Below, piece after piece: positions 32,491 to 42,415 of a DNA stretch of 64,000 nucleotides. The translations under genes and the position numbers were made by a program. Source of the DNA: Megasphaera sp. UBA1696 (GTDB taxonomy: Bacteria; Bacillota; Negativicutes; Veillonellales; Megasphaeraceae). The notes under the pieces were generated by a model, which was not told where the DNA came from, ran no database searches, and saw only the letters and a program-made list of their open reading frames with translations. Location of the stretch: positions 14,924 to 78,923 of the forward strand of contig DCJQ01000010.1 in NCBI GenBank assembly GCA_002319965.1, read 5' to 3'. The first letter of the stretch is position 1, and the number at the start of each line of letters is the position of its first letter.

Positions 32491-33810
32491 ATGAGCGGAG
32501 ACGATTTATTTTCCATGGCCGATGAACGAAGCGGCAGGGAGTATGCGCCGCTGGCTGTCCGAATGCGGCCTGAATCATTGGATGACGTCTATGGCCAGGA
32601 TGAATTGATAGGTCCGGGGAGTTTCCTTCGGATGATGATCGAACGGGATACGATCCCGTCGCTTTTGTTCTATGGCCCGTCCGGCGTCGGCAAGACGACG
32701 CTGGCCCATGTCATCGCAACGGAAACGGACAGCCGCTTTGTGACCTTGAATGCCGTAACCGCCGGGACGGCAGAGCTGCGAAAAGTGATTGCAGCTGCCA
32801 AGGAAGCGGTTCATTTATATCAAAAGCGGACGATTCTCTTTATCGATGAAATCCACCGCTTTAATAAGAGTCAGCAAGACGTGCTCCTGCCTTATGTCGA
32901 AGACGGGACGGTCATTTTGGTCGGGGCCACGACGGAAAATCCTTATTTTGAAGTCAACCGGCCTTTATTATCCCGGCTGCGGGTCATTTCCCTTCAGCCC
33001 CTGTCTGAACAGGCCGTCGTGTCTGTGCTGCGCAGAGCGCTGACCGATACAGTGAAGGGCTTGGGAAACCTCGGCATTGAAGGCAGTGATGAAATGCTGG
33101 GCACCATTGCCCGCCTGGCTGACCGCGATGCCCGCGTAGGCCTTAATCTGTTGGAACAGGTCGCCATGGTCGTTCCGGTCGGCGGGAAGCTGACACAGGA
33201 AGCCATCGAAAAAGTAGCCGGTCATAAGGTGTATACGTATGATAAGAAAGGCGATGCCCATTACGACACGGTATCGGCCTTTATAAAAAGCATGCGCGGT
33301 TCTGACCCCGATGCAGCTCTGCATTACCTGGCCCGCATGATCGAAGCCGGCGAGCAGCCGTCCTTTATTGCCCGCCGCTTGGTTATCTGTGCTGCCGAAG
33401 ACGTCGGCCTTGCCGATCCCCAGGCCTTGGTCATCGCCAATGCAGCCGCTCAGGCCGTTCAATTTGTCGGCTGGCCTGAAGGACGGATCATCTTGTCGGA
33501 AGCCGTCATCTATGTGGCCTGTGCACCCAAGAGCAACAGTGCCTACCTTGCCGTCGATGCGGCCCTTCGTGATGTACGCCGTAAAGACTGCGGCGACATA
33601 CCGGCTCATTTGCGGGACAGTCATTACAGCGGTGCCGCTGAACTGGGCCATGGCTTGACTTATCAGTATCCTCACGACTTTGAGGGCGCCTGGGTTGATC
33701 AGCAGTACCTGCCCGAGGCCCTGAAAGGGGCGTCATATTATCATGAAAGGCCTTACGGCCGTGAACAGGCGATAGCCGATGACTGGCATAAACGCCGGCG
33801 TGACAAGTAA
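32491..33810 (+). CDS. rarA: replication-associated recombination protein A (RarA/MgsA) AAA+ ATPase
   Basis: An ATPase that acts at stalled replication forks. It has 439 residues with the N-terminal RPESLDDVYGQDELIGPGS, Walker A GPSGVGKTTLA near residue 67, Walker B ILFIDEIHRFNKSQQD, sensor 1 GATTENPYFEVN and the C-terminal RarA domain with HYDTVSAFIKSMRGSDPDAALHYLARM and CAAEDVGLADP. No dedicated promoter was found; 6S RNA read-through is the simplest source. A GGAGAG ribosome-binding site precedes the ATG. ftsK follows by 24 bp. Confidence 0.95.
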   Translation: MSGDDLFSMADERSGREYAPLAVRMRPESLDDVYGQDELIGPGSFLRMMIERDTIPSLLFYGPSGVGKTTLAHVIATETDSRFVTLNAVTAGTAELRKVIAAAKEAVHLYQKRTILFIDEIHRFNKSQQDVLLPYVEDGTVILVGATTENPYFEVNRPLLSRLRVISLQPLSEQAVVSVLRRALTDTVKGLGNLGIEGSDEMLGTIARLADRDARVGLNLLEQVAMVVPVGGKLTQEAIEKVAGHKVYTYDKKGDAHYDTVSAFIKSMRGSDPDAALHYLARMIEAGEQPSFIARRLVICAAEDVGLADPQALVIANAAAQAVQFVGWPEGRIILSEAVIYVACAPKSNSAYLAVDAALRDVRRKDCGDIPAHLRDSHYSGAAELGHGLTYQYPHDFEGAWVDQQYLPEALKGASYYHERPYGREQAIADDWHKRRRDK

Positions 33811-33834
33811 TCTATTAGTGGAAGGTGAACTATT

Positions 33835-36348
33835 TTGGCAAATGGAAGGACCCCTAAAAGCCCCCGCCGCAAGCGGACGACCCGGCGGACTCGGACTGCC
33901 AAACGGGCAGAGAAGTCGCCCCTTTTAAAATATGAGATTATCGGTATTTTCTGCATCTTATTCGGCGTCTTTGCGACCGTCGGGTTTATGGGCATCGATA
34001 CCGGTCGTATCGGACATAATGTGGACAATGTCTTATCGTATATCTTTGGCTTGGGAAGGATTGTCGTCAGCCTGTCTTTGGTCGTTTTGGGGCTGAAGTA
34101 TATCGTTGTTCGCAAGGCCTGCCCCGTATCGCGGTCCTGGCTTATCGGCACTTGGATCTATGTGCTCCTTTTAGGACTCATCCATTTATTGGTCATTCCG
34201 GAAGGGACGGAATTCCTGCCGTCCAGCTTGTCTGTCGGAGGAGGTATCATCGGGGCCGTCGTATCCTCGGTGCTGCAGCAGTTTCTCGGCTTTTTTGGGG
34301 CCTTTATGGCCATTGTGGGAGCGGCTATCGTTACCTTTCTGATTTGGAAGAATTGGTCGATTTCCCAGCCCGTAGCCGTCGTAGCCGATAAGGCCGGCCA
34401 GGAAGCGGCCCGCGTTTCCGGAAAAGCCGTCGAAGGCCTGCAGGATGCCTCCCAGTCCCTGCGTCAATGGCATGAAAAGCGGAAGATTTTCGATTTTCAA
34501 GCTCTTGATCAGGATCCCAAGGAAGAGCCGGACAAGGCCCCGGTTGCCGTTCCGGAAGAACATCCCGAGGGTATTCAGATTTCCGATGCCCGAGATCTTG
34601 GAAACGGCGTTGAAGAAGTCAGCTTTGATTCTCGTCCTATCGAGGAAAACTTGCCTTCCGAAAAGGCGGATGATTATTGGGATAACATCCTTGAACAGGG
34701 CGTAGACGATATGGAAGATGCTCCCGATTACACTCAGATTCATGAAACCGTCGTTTCCGATGCGGAACCGACGGCGCACGACGTTCAGCCGAAAGAGGCT
34801 CCGTCCTTAGCCGAAGAACGGGATGTCCTCCGTCATGATATGGATGATATCAAACCGATTGAAGTCGAACAGAGCAGTGTTGCTGTCGAACTCAGTGATG
34901 AAGGCAGCAGTGCCGTACCTAAGGCGGAGGGGCAGAAACTGTACCGTCTTCCGTCTGTTTCCATCTTGAAGCCGGGTCCTCAGCATACGGTCGGTCTCAG
35001 TGATGAAGTCCGGGAAAATGCCGCTATCTTAAAAGAAACCCTGCAGAGCTTCAACATCGATGCCAAGATTTTAAATGCCAGCCAGGGGCCGTCCATTACA
35101 CGCTATGAATTGGAACCGGCTGCCGGTGTCAAGGTCAGTAAAATCGTTCATTTGGCCGATGACATTGCCCTTAAATTGGCTGCGACGGATATCCGTATCG
35201 AAGCGCCGATTCCCGGTAAGGCGGCCGTCGGCATTGAAGTTCCGAATAAGAAACTGACCGGCGTCAACCTGCGCGACGTCATCGAAAGTGAAACCTTCCA
35301 AAAGGCCGCCAGAGGCGTTCCTGTCTGCTTGGGGAAGGATATTGCCGGCAATCCCATCGTCGCCGATTTGACCAAGATGCCGCACCTTCTGGTGGCAGGG
35401 TCTACGGGCTCCGGTAAGAGTGTCTGCATCAACACCTTTATTGCCAGCATCCTCTTTAAGCAGCGGCCGGAAGATGTCAAATTGATTCTCATCGATCCCA
35501 AGGTCGTCGAATTGTCAAACTACAACGGAATTCCTCATTTACTGACACCGGTCGTTACCGATCCCAAGAAGGCCGCCAGTGTCCTGCGCTGGGCCGTTCG
35601 CGAAATGGATGACCGCTACAAGCGATTTGCCCTCACCCATACGAGGGATATTTCTCGTTATAACGAACTTCATCCTGAGGAAACGATGCCCTTTATCGTC
35701 ATCATCATCGACGAATTGGCTGACCTCATGATGATGGCCTCCGATGACGTCGAAAAGTCGATCATCCGCCTGGGCCAGAAAGCCCGGGCCTGCGGCATGC
35801 ACTTAGTCCTGGCCACGCAGCGTCCGTCTGTAGACGTCCTGACCGGCCTTATTAAGGCCAACGTGCCCAGCCGTATTGCCTTTGCCGTATCGAGTCAGGT
35901 CGATTCGCGGACGATTCTGGACATGGCCGGTGCCGATAAACTCATCGGTAAAGGGGATATGCTCTTTTATCCTCTCGGTGCTTCCAAACCGCTTCGCGTC
36001 CAAGGTGCCTTTATTTCCGACTCGGAAATCGACGAGATGGTCGAATTTATCAAGGGTCAGGACGGACCTCATTATGACGAGTCGGTCCAAAAGGCCCAGT
36101 CTGACAATGCCGAAGACAGCGTCGATTTTTTTGAAGACGACCTCATGCGTCAGGCCATCGATATGGTTCTCGAGACTGGCCAGGCTTCGACGTCTATGCT
36201 CCAGCGCCGCTTCCGCATCGGCTATACGCGGGCGGCCCGCATGATCGATATGATGGAAGCTATGCACATCGTCGGGCCCAATAACGGCAGTAAGCCGCGG
36301 GATATTTTGATGACTGCCGACGAAGTACAACAGAAGTATTTGGGCTGA
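33835..36348 (+). CDS. ftsK: DNA translocase FtsK/SpoIIIE
   Basis: Pumps chromosomal DNA through the division septum. The 837 residues comprise an N-terminal basic tail, about four membrane segments (residues 32-180), a long acidic linker (about 200-360), the alpha/beta motor with Walker A GSTGSGKSVCINTFI near residue 522 and Walker B FIVIIIDELADLMM, and a C-terminal winged-helix gamma domain (MLQRRFRIGYTRAARMIDMM) that reads DNA orientation sequences. The start is TTG at 33835 with GGAAGGTG upstream. It lies directly after rarA. Confidence 0.95.
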   Translation: MANGRTPKSPRRKRTTRRTRTAKRAEKSPLLKYEIIGIFCILFGVFATVGFMGIDTGRIGHNVDNVLSYIFGLGRIVVSLSLVVLGLKYIVVRKACPVSRSWLIGTWIYVLLLGLIHLLVIPEGTEFLPSSLSVGGGIIGAVVSSVLQQFLGFFGAFMAIVGAAIVTFLIWKNWSISQPVAVVADKAGQEAARVSGKAVEGLQDASQSLRQWHEKRKIFDFQALDQDPKEEPDKAPVAVPEEHPEGIQISDARDLGNGVEEVSFDSRPIEENLPSEKADDYWDNILEQGVDDMEDAPDYTQIHETVVSDAEPTAHDVQPKEAPSLAEERDVLRHDMDDIKPIEVEQSSVAVELSDEGSSAVPKAEGQKLYRLPSVSILKPGPQHTVGLSDEVRENAAILKETLQSFNIDAKILNASQGPSITRYELEPAAGVKVSKIVHLADDIALKLAATDIRIEAPIPGKAAVGIEVPNKKLTGVNLRDVIESETFQKAARGVPVCLGKDIAGNPIVADLTKMPHLLVAGSTGSGKSVCINTFIASILFKQRPEDVKLILIDPKVVELSNYNGIPHLLTPVVTDPKKAASVLRWAVREMDDRYKRFALTHTRDISRYNELHPEETMPFIVIIIDELADLMMMASDDVEKSIIRLGQKARACGMHLVLATQRPSVDVLTGLIKANVPSRIAFAVSSQVDSRTILDMAGADKLIGKGDMLFYPLGASKPLRVQGAFISDSEIDEMVEFIKGQDGPHYDESVQKAQSDNAEDSVDFFEDDLMRQAIDMVLETGQASTSMLQRRFRIGYTRAARMIDMMEAMHIVGPNNGSKPRDILMTADEVQQKYLG

Positions 36349-36419
36349 CCCCCTGTACCCTTTGTCGTATCTGTTATATAATAAAGGATACGATTATAGT
36401 AAATAGGGAGAGAAAGACA

Positions 36420-36821
36420 GTGAAGGAATCTTCGATCGGTGACGTATTACGATTAGCGAGAGAACAACAGGGCCTGACGTTACAAGACGTATCGGAGGCC
36501 CTCAATATAAAGCGGGAATACCTGGAAGCCTTGGAAGCCAATGAATATGATGCCATTCCCGGTGCCGTATTCGTCAAAGGCTTTATCCGAAACTACGGCA
36601 ATTTTTTGGAACTGGACGGCATCGCCCTGGTCCAAGAATATAAGGCCTCCGTTGAAGAACGGACGCCCCGGCCGGAAGTGCGGACCATCGTTCCTGCCAA
36701 ACATCAAAAAAATAGGAAAGACAGTAAGAAGAAAAAGACGCGGCAGGGAAATTGGCCGGAAATTACGATTGTGGCCGGCATCATTATTTTTCTGTTGCTC
36801 ATCATTTGGATTTTAATGTAA
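36420..36821 (+). CDS. RodZ-like helix-turn-helix membrane protein, short form
   Basis: A 133-residue protein with an N-terminal HTH_25-type domain (IGDVLRLAREQQGLTLQDVSEALNI and YLEALEANEYDAIPG, FVKGFIRNYGNFL), as in RodZ/YmfM, a basic linker (KNRKDSKKKKTR) and one transmembrane segment (about residues 112-131). RodZ normally continues into a periplasmic domain; here the protein ends two residues after the membrane segment. In the family the HTH part binds MreB rather than DNA, which fits the mreB gene at 5629. The start is GTG at 36420 with AGGGAGAG upstream; a TATAAT at 36377-36382 may be its -10. Confidence 0.8.
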   Translation: MKESSIGDVLRLAREQQGLTLQDVSEALNIKREYLEALEANEYDAIPGAVFVKGFIRNYGNFLELDGIALVQEYKASVEERTPRPEVRTIVPAKHQKNRKDSKKKKTRQGNWPEITIVAGIIIFLLLIIWILM

Positions 36822-36833
36822 ATAAGGAGCCAT

Positions 36834-38735
36834 ATGCGCGAGAATTTCTTAGTAACCAGTCGCGACGATATGAAACGGCGCGGCTGGGATCAACTTGATT
36901 TTGTCTACATCAATGGCGACGCTTATGTCGATCACCCCGGTTTTGCCGCAGCCCTTATCGGCCGCGTCCTCGAAAGCCGGGGCTATCGTGTCGGCCTGAT
37001 TTCCCAGCCTGACTGGCACAGTGCAGACGCCTTTAAAGCCTTAGGCCGTCCGCGACTGGCTGCTTTGATTACGGCAGGAAACCTCGATTCCATGCTCAAT
37101 GAAAAGACGGCGGCTCGAAAGTTCCGCAGTCGCGACAGTTATTCACCGGGTGGTGAAACGGGACATCGGCCGGAACGGGCGACGATTGTCTATGCCAACC
37201 GCATGCGCGAGGCCTATAAAGATGTGCCCATCATCATCGGCGGCATCGAGGCCAGCCTGCGCCGCTTTGCCCATTATGACTATTGGTCCGATAAGGTGCG
37301 CCATTCGATACTCCTCGACAGCAAGGCCGATATCCTCAGTTATGGCATGGGGGAACATTCCATCGTAGAAATCGCCGATGCCCTGGCTGAAGGTAAGTCC
37401 GTCGCCGAAATGTACGACATCCGCGGCATCTGCTACGTAACCAGTAAACCGCCTATTTCGGACAAGACCGTCGTCTGCCCGTCGTATGAAGAGGTCCGGG
37501 CCGATAAGGCGGCCTTTGCCAAGGCTTTTAAGATGCAGTATGAAGAGCAGGATCCTTTTTACGGAAAGACCATCATCCAGCCGTCAGAAAACCGCTTCGT
37601 CGTCCAGACGCCGCCGGCTCTGCCCCTTTCGACGGAAGAGATGGATGCCATTTACGAGCTGCCCTTTCAGCGCCGCTGGCATCCTGATTACGATGCTGCC
37701 GGCGGGGTTCCGGCTTTGCAGGAAGTCCAGTTCAGCCTGACCAGCCAGCGCGGCTGTTTCGGCCACTGTCATTTCTGCGCCATTGCCAGCCACCAAGGAC
37801 GCATCATTCAACACCGCAGCCAGGAATCCCTCGTTCGCGAGACCGAACGGATGACGAAGCTGCCGGGATTTAAAGGCTATATTCACGACGTCGGCGGTCC
37901 GACGGCCAACTTCCGTCACGTTGCCTGCCAAAAGCAGCTGACTGACGGCGTCTGCCGCAATCGTCACTGTATCGGCAGTGAGACTTGTCAAAACCTCAAT
38001 ACGTCCCACGACGATTATTTACAGCTCCTGCGGAAAATCCGTCGTGTAAAAGGGGTAAAGAAAGTCTTCGTCCGCTCCGGCCTTCGCTATGATTACGTAT
38101 TGGCCGACGGCAACAAAGAATTCGTCAAAGAACTCTGTCAGTATCACGTCAGCGGTCAGCTGAAAGTTGCGCCGGAACACGTCGTCAAACACGTGACCGA
38201 CCTCATGGGCAAGGCCGACGTCAACGCATTTCTGACCTTTAAGGAATGGTTCGATGAAGCCAATCGGGAACTGGGAAAGAAACAGTACTTGGTCCCCTAT
38301 TTTATGTCCAGCCATCCGGGCTGTACCTTAAAAGATGCCGTTGCCCTGGCCGAATTTCTGCGGGACATGCATATGCAGCCCGAACAGGTGCAGGATTTTA
38401 TTCCGACGCCGGGCAGTTTGTCGACGGCCATGTATTATACCGGGATCAACCCCTTGACCGGGCAAAAGGTCTACGTGGCTCGCAGGGCAGAAGAAAAGCA
38501 GATGCAGCGGGCCCTTATGCAGTATAAGAACCCGGCGAATTATGATATTGTCTATAAGGCCTTATGCCTGGCGGGCCGCCGTGACCTCATCGGTTACGGG
38601 CCGAAGTGCCTCATTGCACCACGGCGTCATCAAAGTCAGTCAGGCCGTCCGCTCGGAAGCGGCCGCCATGGCCGTTCGCCTGTCCGTTCCGGACAGAGGC
38701 GGAAGGATTTGAATCGAACTAGAAAATTCAGGTGA
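36834..38735 (+). CDS. YgiQ-family radical SAM protein
   Basis: A 633-residue radical S-adenosylmethionine protein of the YgiQ family (UPF0313), function unknown. An N-terminal domain (FLVTSRDDMKRRGWDQLDFVYINGDAYVDHP) precedes the radical SAM core, whose cluster cysteines are in GCFGHCHFCAIASHQGR near residue 304. Conserved downstream parts include VGGPTANFRH, LKVAPEHVVKHV and FMSSHPGCTLKDA. The C-terminal 45 residues are basic and low-complexity. It is 12 bp after the RodZ-like gene and its stop overlaps a GTG of the next gene. Confidence 0.9.
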   Translation: MRENFLVTSRDDMKRRGWDQLDFVYINGDAYVDHPGFAAALIGRVLESRGYRVGLISQPDWHSADAFKALGRPRLAALITAGNLDSMLNEKTAARKFRSRDSYSPGGETGHRPERATIVYANRMREAYKDVPIIIGGIEASLRRFAHYDYWSDKVRHSILLDSKADILSYGMGEHSIVEIADALAEGKSVAEMYDIRGICYVTSKPPISDKTVVCPSYEEVRADKAAFAKAFKMQYEEQDPFYGKTIIQPSENRFVVQTPPALPLSTEEMDAIYELPFQRRWHPDYDAAGGVPALQEVQFSLTSQRGCFGHCHFCAIASHQGRIIQHRSQESLVRETERMTKLPGFKGYIHDVGGPTANFRHVACQKQLTDGVCRNRHCIGSETCQNLNTSHDDYLQLLRKIRRVKGVKKVFVRSGLRYDYVLADGNKEFVKELCQYHVSGQLKVAPEHVVKHVTDLMGKADVNAFLTFKEWFDEANRELGKKQYLVPYFMSSHPGCTLKDAVALAEFLRDMHMQPEQVQDFIPTPGSLSTAMYYTGINPLTGQKVYVARRAEEKQMQRALMQYKNPANYDIVYKALCLAGRRDLIGYGPKCLIAPRRHQSQSGRPLGSGRHGRSPVRSGQRRKDLNRTRKFR

Positions 38736-38740
38736 ATACA

Positions 38741-39784
38741 ATGAAGAAATACGTGCCTTTTGTCGTGCTCAGCGTCTTCGTCATCTTACTTTTGGGGCTG
38801 GCGTGGCCCATCTTGATGAAGCACCAGCAGGAAGAAGCACAACGGGCTTATGAAGCCGGCCGTCATCTCGTCATCTTTTCGGATTTGCCCCAGGATGTCA
38901 ATGACGGTTTGGCCCGAGAATTTTATAAGCAGAAGCATTTGCGGGTGCAGATTTATTCTAAGACCGACAGCGATATGCGCCAGTCACTGGGGAATATCAA
39001 CGGCCCTAAGCCGGATATCCTCATCGCTTCGGAAGATGATTTGCGCACGCAAAAGCAAAATGGTGTTCTCCAGCCGTATGAGTCGGCCTATACCGACAAT
39101 ATCCCGTCGTCCATGAAAGACATTGATGGCATGTGGAGCGGTTTATGGTACAATCCAATGGTCTTTGTTGTCAGTCAGTCTTATTATGAACGGCGAGGCC
39201 AGCTCCTTTCTACCTGGGATGATCTGTTGACCGATCCGCAGATGCTGCTGGCCTTTCCGGACCTGGCTGCCATGGATATGGCCGGCGAATTCCTCTGTTC
39301 TTTCGTAGAGATGAAAGGGCTCGATGAAAGTGAACGCTACCTGCGTGCCTTGCAAAGTCACGTCGCTTCATATTCGAAATCGATGTCGGTCAACGTCCGC
39401 CGCGTTGCCAGCGGGGAAGCCGATATCGGCGTAGCCGATGCTTCGTCTGCCAAGCAGTATCGAAATGACGGAGCGCCTATTTATATCATCTACCCCCAAG
39501 ACGGTACGTCGTACTGGCTGACGGGGATAGCCGTCACTAATTGGTGCGAGGACGGAGAATTAGCTAATGCTTTTGCCGATTGGATCTATTCTCCGGAGGC
39601 CAATGCCGTCTTACAGCAAAAGCACATTTTCATGAGCGATGCCCTGCCGCAGGCTCAGCCTGAGCTCGATGCCAACGGACGGGGACTCGTCTTATTCCCG
39701 GTAAAAAAACTATATTCTGATGAAGGCCGCCGCAGCTTACAGTCATGGTGGATCAAATCAATTCGCTTCGGAAAGGAAAAATAA
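38741..39784 (+). CDS. extracellular solute-binding protein, family 1 type, membrane-anchored
   Basis: A 347-residue periplasmic-binding-protein fold, closest in pattern to iron(III) or small-anion binding proteins (PDILIASEDDLRTQKQNGVLQPYES, GMWSGLWYNPMVFVV, ADIGVADASSAKQYRNDGAPIYIIYPQDG). The N-terminal hydrophobic segment (residues 4-25) has no lipobox or clear cleavage site and so may act as an anchor. The ligand is not predictable. No permease or ATPase gene is adjacent; neighbours are ygiQ and rimO. The start at 38741 has AGGTGA 5 bases upstream; an in-frame GTG at 38732 overlaps the ygiQ stop. Confidence 0.78.
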   Translation: MKKYVPFVVLSVFVILLLGLAWPILMKHQQEEAQRAYEAGRHLVIFSDLPQDVNDGLAREFYKQKHLRVQIYSKTDSDMRQSLGNINGPKPDILIASEDDLRTQKQNGVLQPYESAYTDNIPSSMKDIDGMWSGLWYNPMVFVVSQSYYERRGQLLSTWDDLLTDPQMLLAFPDLAAMDMAGEFLCSFVEMKGLDESERYLRALQSHVASYSKSMSVNVRRVASGEADIGVADASSAKQYRNDGAPIYIIYPQDGTSYWLTGIAVTNWCEDGELANAFADWIYSPEANAVLQQKHIFMSDALPQAQPELDANGRGLVLFPVKKLYSDEGRRSLQSWWIKSIRFGKEK

Positions 39785-39790
39785 CGATAC

Positions 39791-41125
39791 ATGGAAAAGA
39801 TCGGATTTGTCAGCTTAGGCTGTTCTAAAAATCTCATCGATACAGAAGTCATGCTGGGCATCCTCCGCGACCGCCACATGGAAATCACAGAGGATCTTGC
39901 ACAGTCTGACATTATTATCGTCAATACCTGTACCTTTATTGAAAAGGCAAAGCAGGAATCCATCGATACTATCTTACAGGCAGCCCGCTATAAAACGGAG
40001 GGAAACTGCAAGATTCTCATCGTAACGGGCTGCCTCAGCCAGCAGTATAAAGAAGAACTGATGAAGGAAATGCCGGAAATCGACGCCCTCTTGGGTACCG
40101 GTTCATGGGACCGCATCTGGGAAGCCATCGATACCGTCAAAAAAGGCCGTAAAGCCTGCTTCATCGACGATGTCAGTCATTTATACGACCAGCATACGAG
40201 CCGCATGCGGACGACGCCGACGTACAGTGCCTATGTAAAAATCGGCGAAGGCTGCAATAACGGCTGCTCTTTCTGCATCATTCCTCACGTTCGGGGAAAA
40301 TTGTACAGTCGTCCCATCGAATCGATTGTGGCTGAAGTGCAGCAGCTGGCTGCCGACGGCGTAAAGGAAATCAATCTCATCGCTCAGGATACGACGAGTT
40401 ACGGCGTCGATATTGCCGGCCACTCCCTGCTGCCGGATCTCCTGCGCCAATTGGTTCCCATCGAGGGCATCCGCTGGATTCGCCTGTTCTACCTCTATCC
40501 CCATTACTTTACGGATGAATTGATGAATCTCATCGTAGAGGAAGACAAAATCTGTCCCTATGTAGACTTGCCGCTCCAACACATTGCCGAACCGGTCCTG
40601 CGCCGCATGAACCGCCGCGACTCGGAAGACGATGTGCGCCGCCTTATCAAAAAACTGTGCAGTCACGGCCGAAAACTCACGCTGCGCTCGACCTTTATCG
40701 TCGGCTTTCCCGGTGAAACGGAAGCCGAATTTCAGGCCCTCTGTGACTTTGTAAAAGAAACGGAGTTCGACGACGTCGGCGTCTTTACCTACTCTCAGGA
40801 AGAAGGGACGCCGGCTGCCACGATGGACGGTCAAATTCCGGAAGAAATAAAAGAAGAACGCTATCACCAGCTCATGGCCATTCTGGCTAAGGTGTCGGAG
40901 ATCCGTAACCAAGAACTGGAAGGCTCGGTGCATACGATGTTAGTCGAAAAAGTAGAACAAGAAAAAGGTGTGACCCAAGCCGTCGGACGCATTGAAATCC
41001 AGGCACCCGATGTCGATGGCCTGACCTATTTGGAAGATGCGGAGGGTGTACAGCCCGGGGATATGATCCAGGTCCGCATTGCCCAGGGCTTTGCCTATGA
41101 TCTCGTGGCTGAACGGCTCAATTAA
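39791..41125 (+). CDS. rimO: ribosomal protein S12 methylthiotransferase RimO
   Basis: Adds a methylthio group to an aspartate of ribosomal protein S12 using two iron-sulfur clusters. The 444 residues contain an N-terminal UPF0004 domain (IGFVSLGCSKNLIDTEVMLG, VNTCTFIEKAKQESI, VTGCLSQQY with the three cluster cysteines), a radical SAM core with GCNNGCSFCIIPHVRGKLYSR near residue 155, and a C-terminal TRAM domain. The start and first residues fit RimO better than MiaB. It leads into cinA (15 bp) and recA. Confidence 0.95.
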   Translation: MEKIGFVSLGCSKNLIDTEVMLGILRDRHMEITEDLAQSDIIIVNTCTFIEKAKQESIDTILQAARYKTEGNCKILIVTGCLSQQYKEELMKEMPEIDALLGTGSWDRIWEAIDTVKKGRKACFIDDVSHLYDQHTSRMRTTPTYSAYVKIGEGCNNGCSFCIIPHVRGKLYSRPIESIVAEVQQLAADGVKEINLIAQDTTSYGVDIAGHSLLPDLLRQLVPIEGIRWIRLFYLYPHYFTDELMNLIVEEDKICPYVDLPLQHIAEPVLRRMNRRDSEDDVRRLIKKLCSHGRKLTLRSTFIVGFPGETEAEFQALCDFVKETEFDDVGVFTYSQEEGTPAATMDGQIPEEIKEERYHQLMAILAKVSEIRNQELEGSVHTMLVEKVEQEKGVTQAVGRIEIQAPDVDGLTYLEDAEGVQPGDMIQVRIAQGFAYDLVAERLN

Positions 41126-41140
41126 CCGAGGTGATTGGGA

Positions 41141-42397
41141 ATGATAGTAGAACTTGTTACGACGGGCTCTGAATTATTGCTGGGTGAAATTACCAATTAT
41201 AATTCGGCCTACTTATCGAAACAGCTCAATGAAATGGGATACTTCGTCGTCTATCATACGACGGTCGGCGATAACCCCAAGCGTATGAAAGACGTCTTGA
41301 AGACGGCCCTTTCCCGGGCCGATATCGTCATTACGACGGGCGGCCTCGGGCCGACTCAGGGCGACATGACCAAGATTATCGGTGCCGAACTGATGAATTG
41401 CCCCCTGGTTTATGACCCGGCCATTGCCGATGCAGTCCAGGCCTGGGTGACAGCCCATCACGGTACGGTGACGATGACCGAAAATCAGAAGCGCCAGGCC
41501 ATGATTCCTGAAGGCGCCGATGTCTTTGACAACGAGGCCGGAACGGCGCCGGGCGTCGCCATGCAGGGCGGAGGCAAGACCTTGGTCCACTTGCCGGGAC
41601 CACCCAGCGAAATGCGCTGGATGTATGAAAATCGGCTGAAACCCTGGCTTCTTCAAACCTTTGGCAGTCAAGGCTGTATCCGTTCGCTCTACATAAAGAT
41701 TTATGATATGGGCGAAGCTTTTATTGAAGAACGGCTGATGGATCTCGTCAAAGACCAGTCGAATCCGACCTTGGCCATGTATGCCCGACCCGGATTCGTA
41801 GAAGTCCGACTGACGGCACGGGCCGACAATGAAGAACAGGCTGAGGCCCTCTTAGAACCCGTCGAAGAAGCAGTGCGTCATCGCCTCAATGACCAAATTG
41901 TCAGTTTTAATGACGAAACGATGGCTGACGTCCTGGGACGAGAAGTCCGTCAGGCGGGCTATATCGTCAGCGCGGCCGAATCCTGTACGGGAGGCCTGAT
42001 TGGGTCCCTTATTACCGATGTCCCCGGTGCTTCCGACTATTTTCGCGGTTCGGCCGGAACGTACTGCAATGAAATGAAAGAGAAAATCCTCGGTGTCTCT
42101 CATGAGACACTGGAACGATATACCGCCGTCAGCGCGGAAACCGCTGCTGAAATGGCGGACGGAAGCCGACGCCTTTATGGGAGCGATATTGCTGTCAGTA
42201 CGACGGGCATTGCCGGTCCCGGCGGCGGTACGGAAGAACAGCCCGTAGGACTTGTCTATACCGGCGTCAGCGGCCCTTGGGGTACTTTGGTTCACCGTGA
42301 CGTCTATCACGGGGGCCGTGCTGAAATCAAGCGCCGAGCTGCCGTACGGGCCATCTATTATGTAGTGCGCTATCTTGTGAACCATAAAAACAAATAA
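41141..42397 (+). CDS. cinA: CinA family protein (nicotinamide-nucleotide amidase domain)
   Basis: A 418-residue two-domain protein. The N-terminal molybdopterin-binding-like domain (VELVTTGSELLLGEITNYNSAYL, TTGGLGPTQGDMTK) has ADP-ribose pyrophosphatase activity in characterised homologues. The C-terminal domain (about 260-418, with SAAESCTGGLIGSLITDVPG and STTGIAGPGGG) is the nicotinamide mononucleotide deamidase of the pyridine cofactor salvage route. The start is ATG at 41141; an in-frame TTG at 41135 falls in the ribosome-binding site GAGGTGA. recA follows by 18 bp, the conserved Firmicute cinA-recA pairing. Confidence 0.93.
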   Translation: MIVELVTTGSELLLGEITNYNSAYLSKQLNEMGYFVVYHTTVGDNPKRMKDVLKTALSRADIVITTGGLGPTQGDMTKIIGAELMNCPLVYDPAIADAVQAWVTAHHGTVTMTENQKRQAMIPEGADVFDNEAGTAPGVAMQGGGKTLVHLPGPPSEMRWMYENRLKPWLLQTFGSQGCIRSLYIKIYDMGEAFIEERLMDLVKDQSNPTLAMYARPGFVEVRLTARADNEEQAEALLEPVEEAVRHRLNDQIVSFNDETMADVLGREVRQAGYIVSAAESCTGGLIGSLITDVPGASDYFRGSAGTYCNEMKEKILGVSHETLERYTAVSAETAAEMADGSRRLYGSDIAVSTTGIAGPGGGTEEQPVGLVYTGVSGPWGTLVHRDVYHGGRAEIKRRAAVRAIYYVVRYLVNHKNK

Positions 42398-42415
42398 CCG
42401 TTAGGAGGAATGATT

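Noticed and set aside
42410..42415. ATG at 42410 as the recA start
   Set aside because: It is one base from the AGGAGG site; TTG at 42416 has proper spacing, so the ATG is less likely, though it remains possible.
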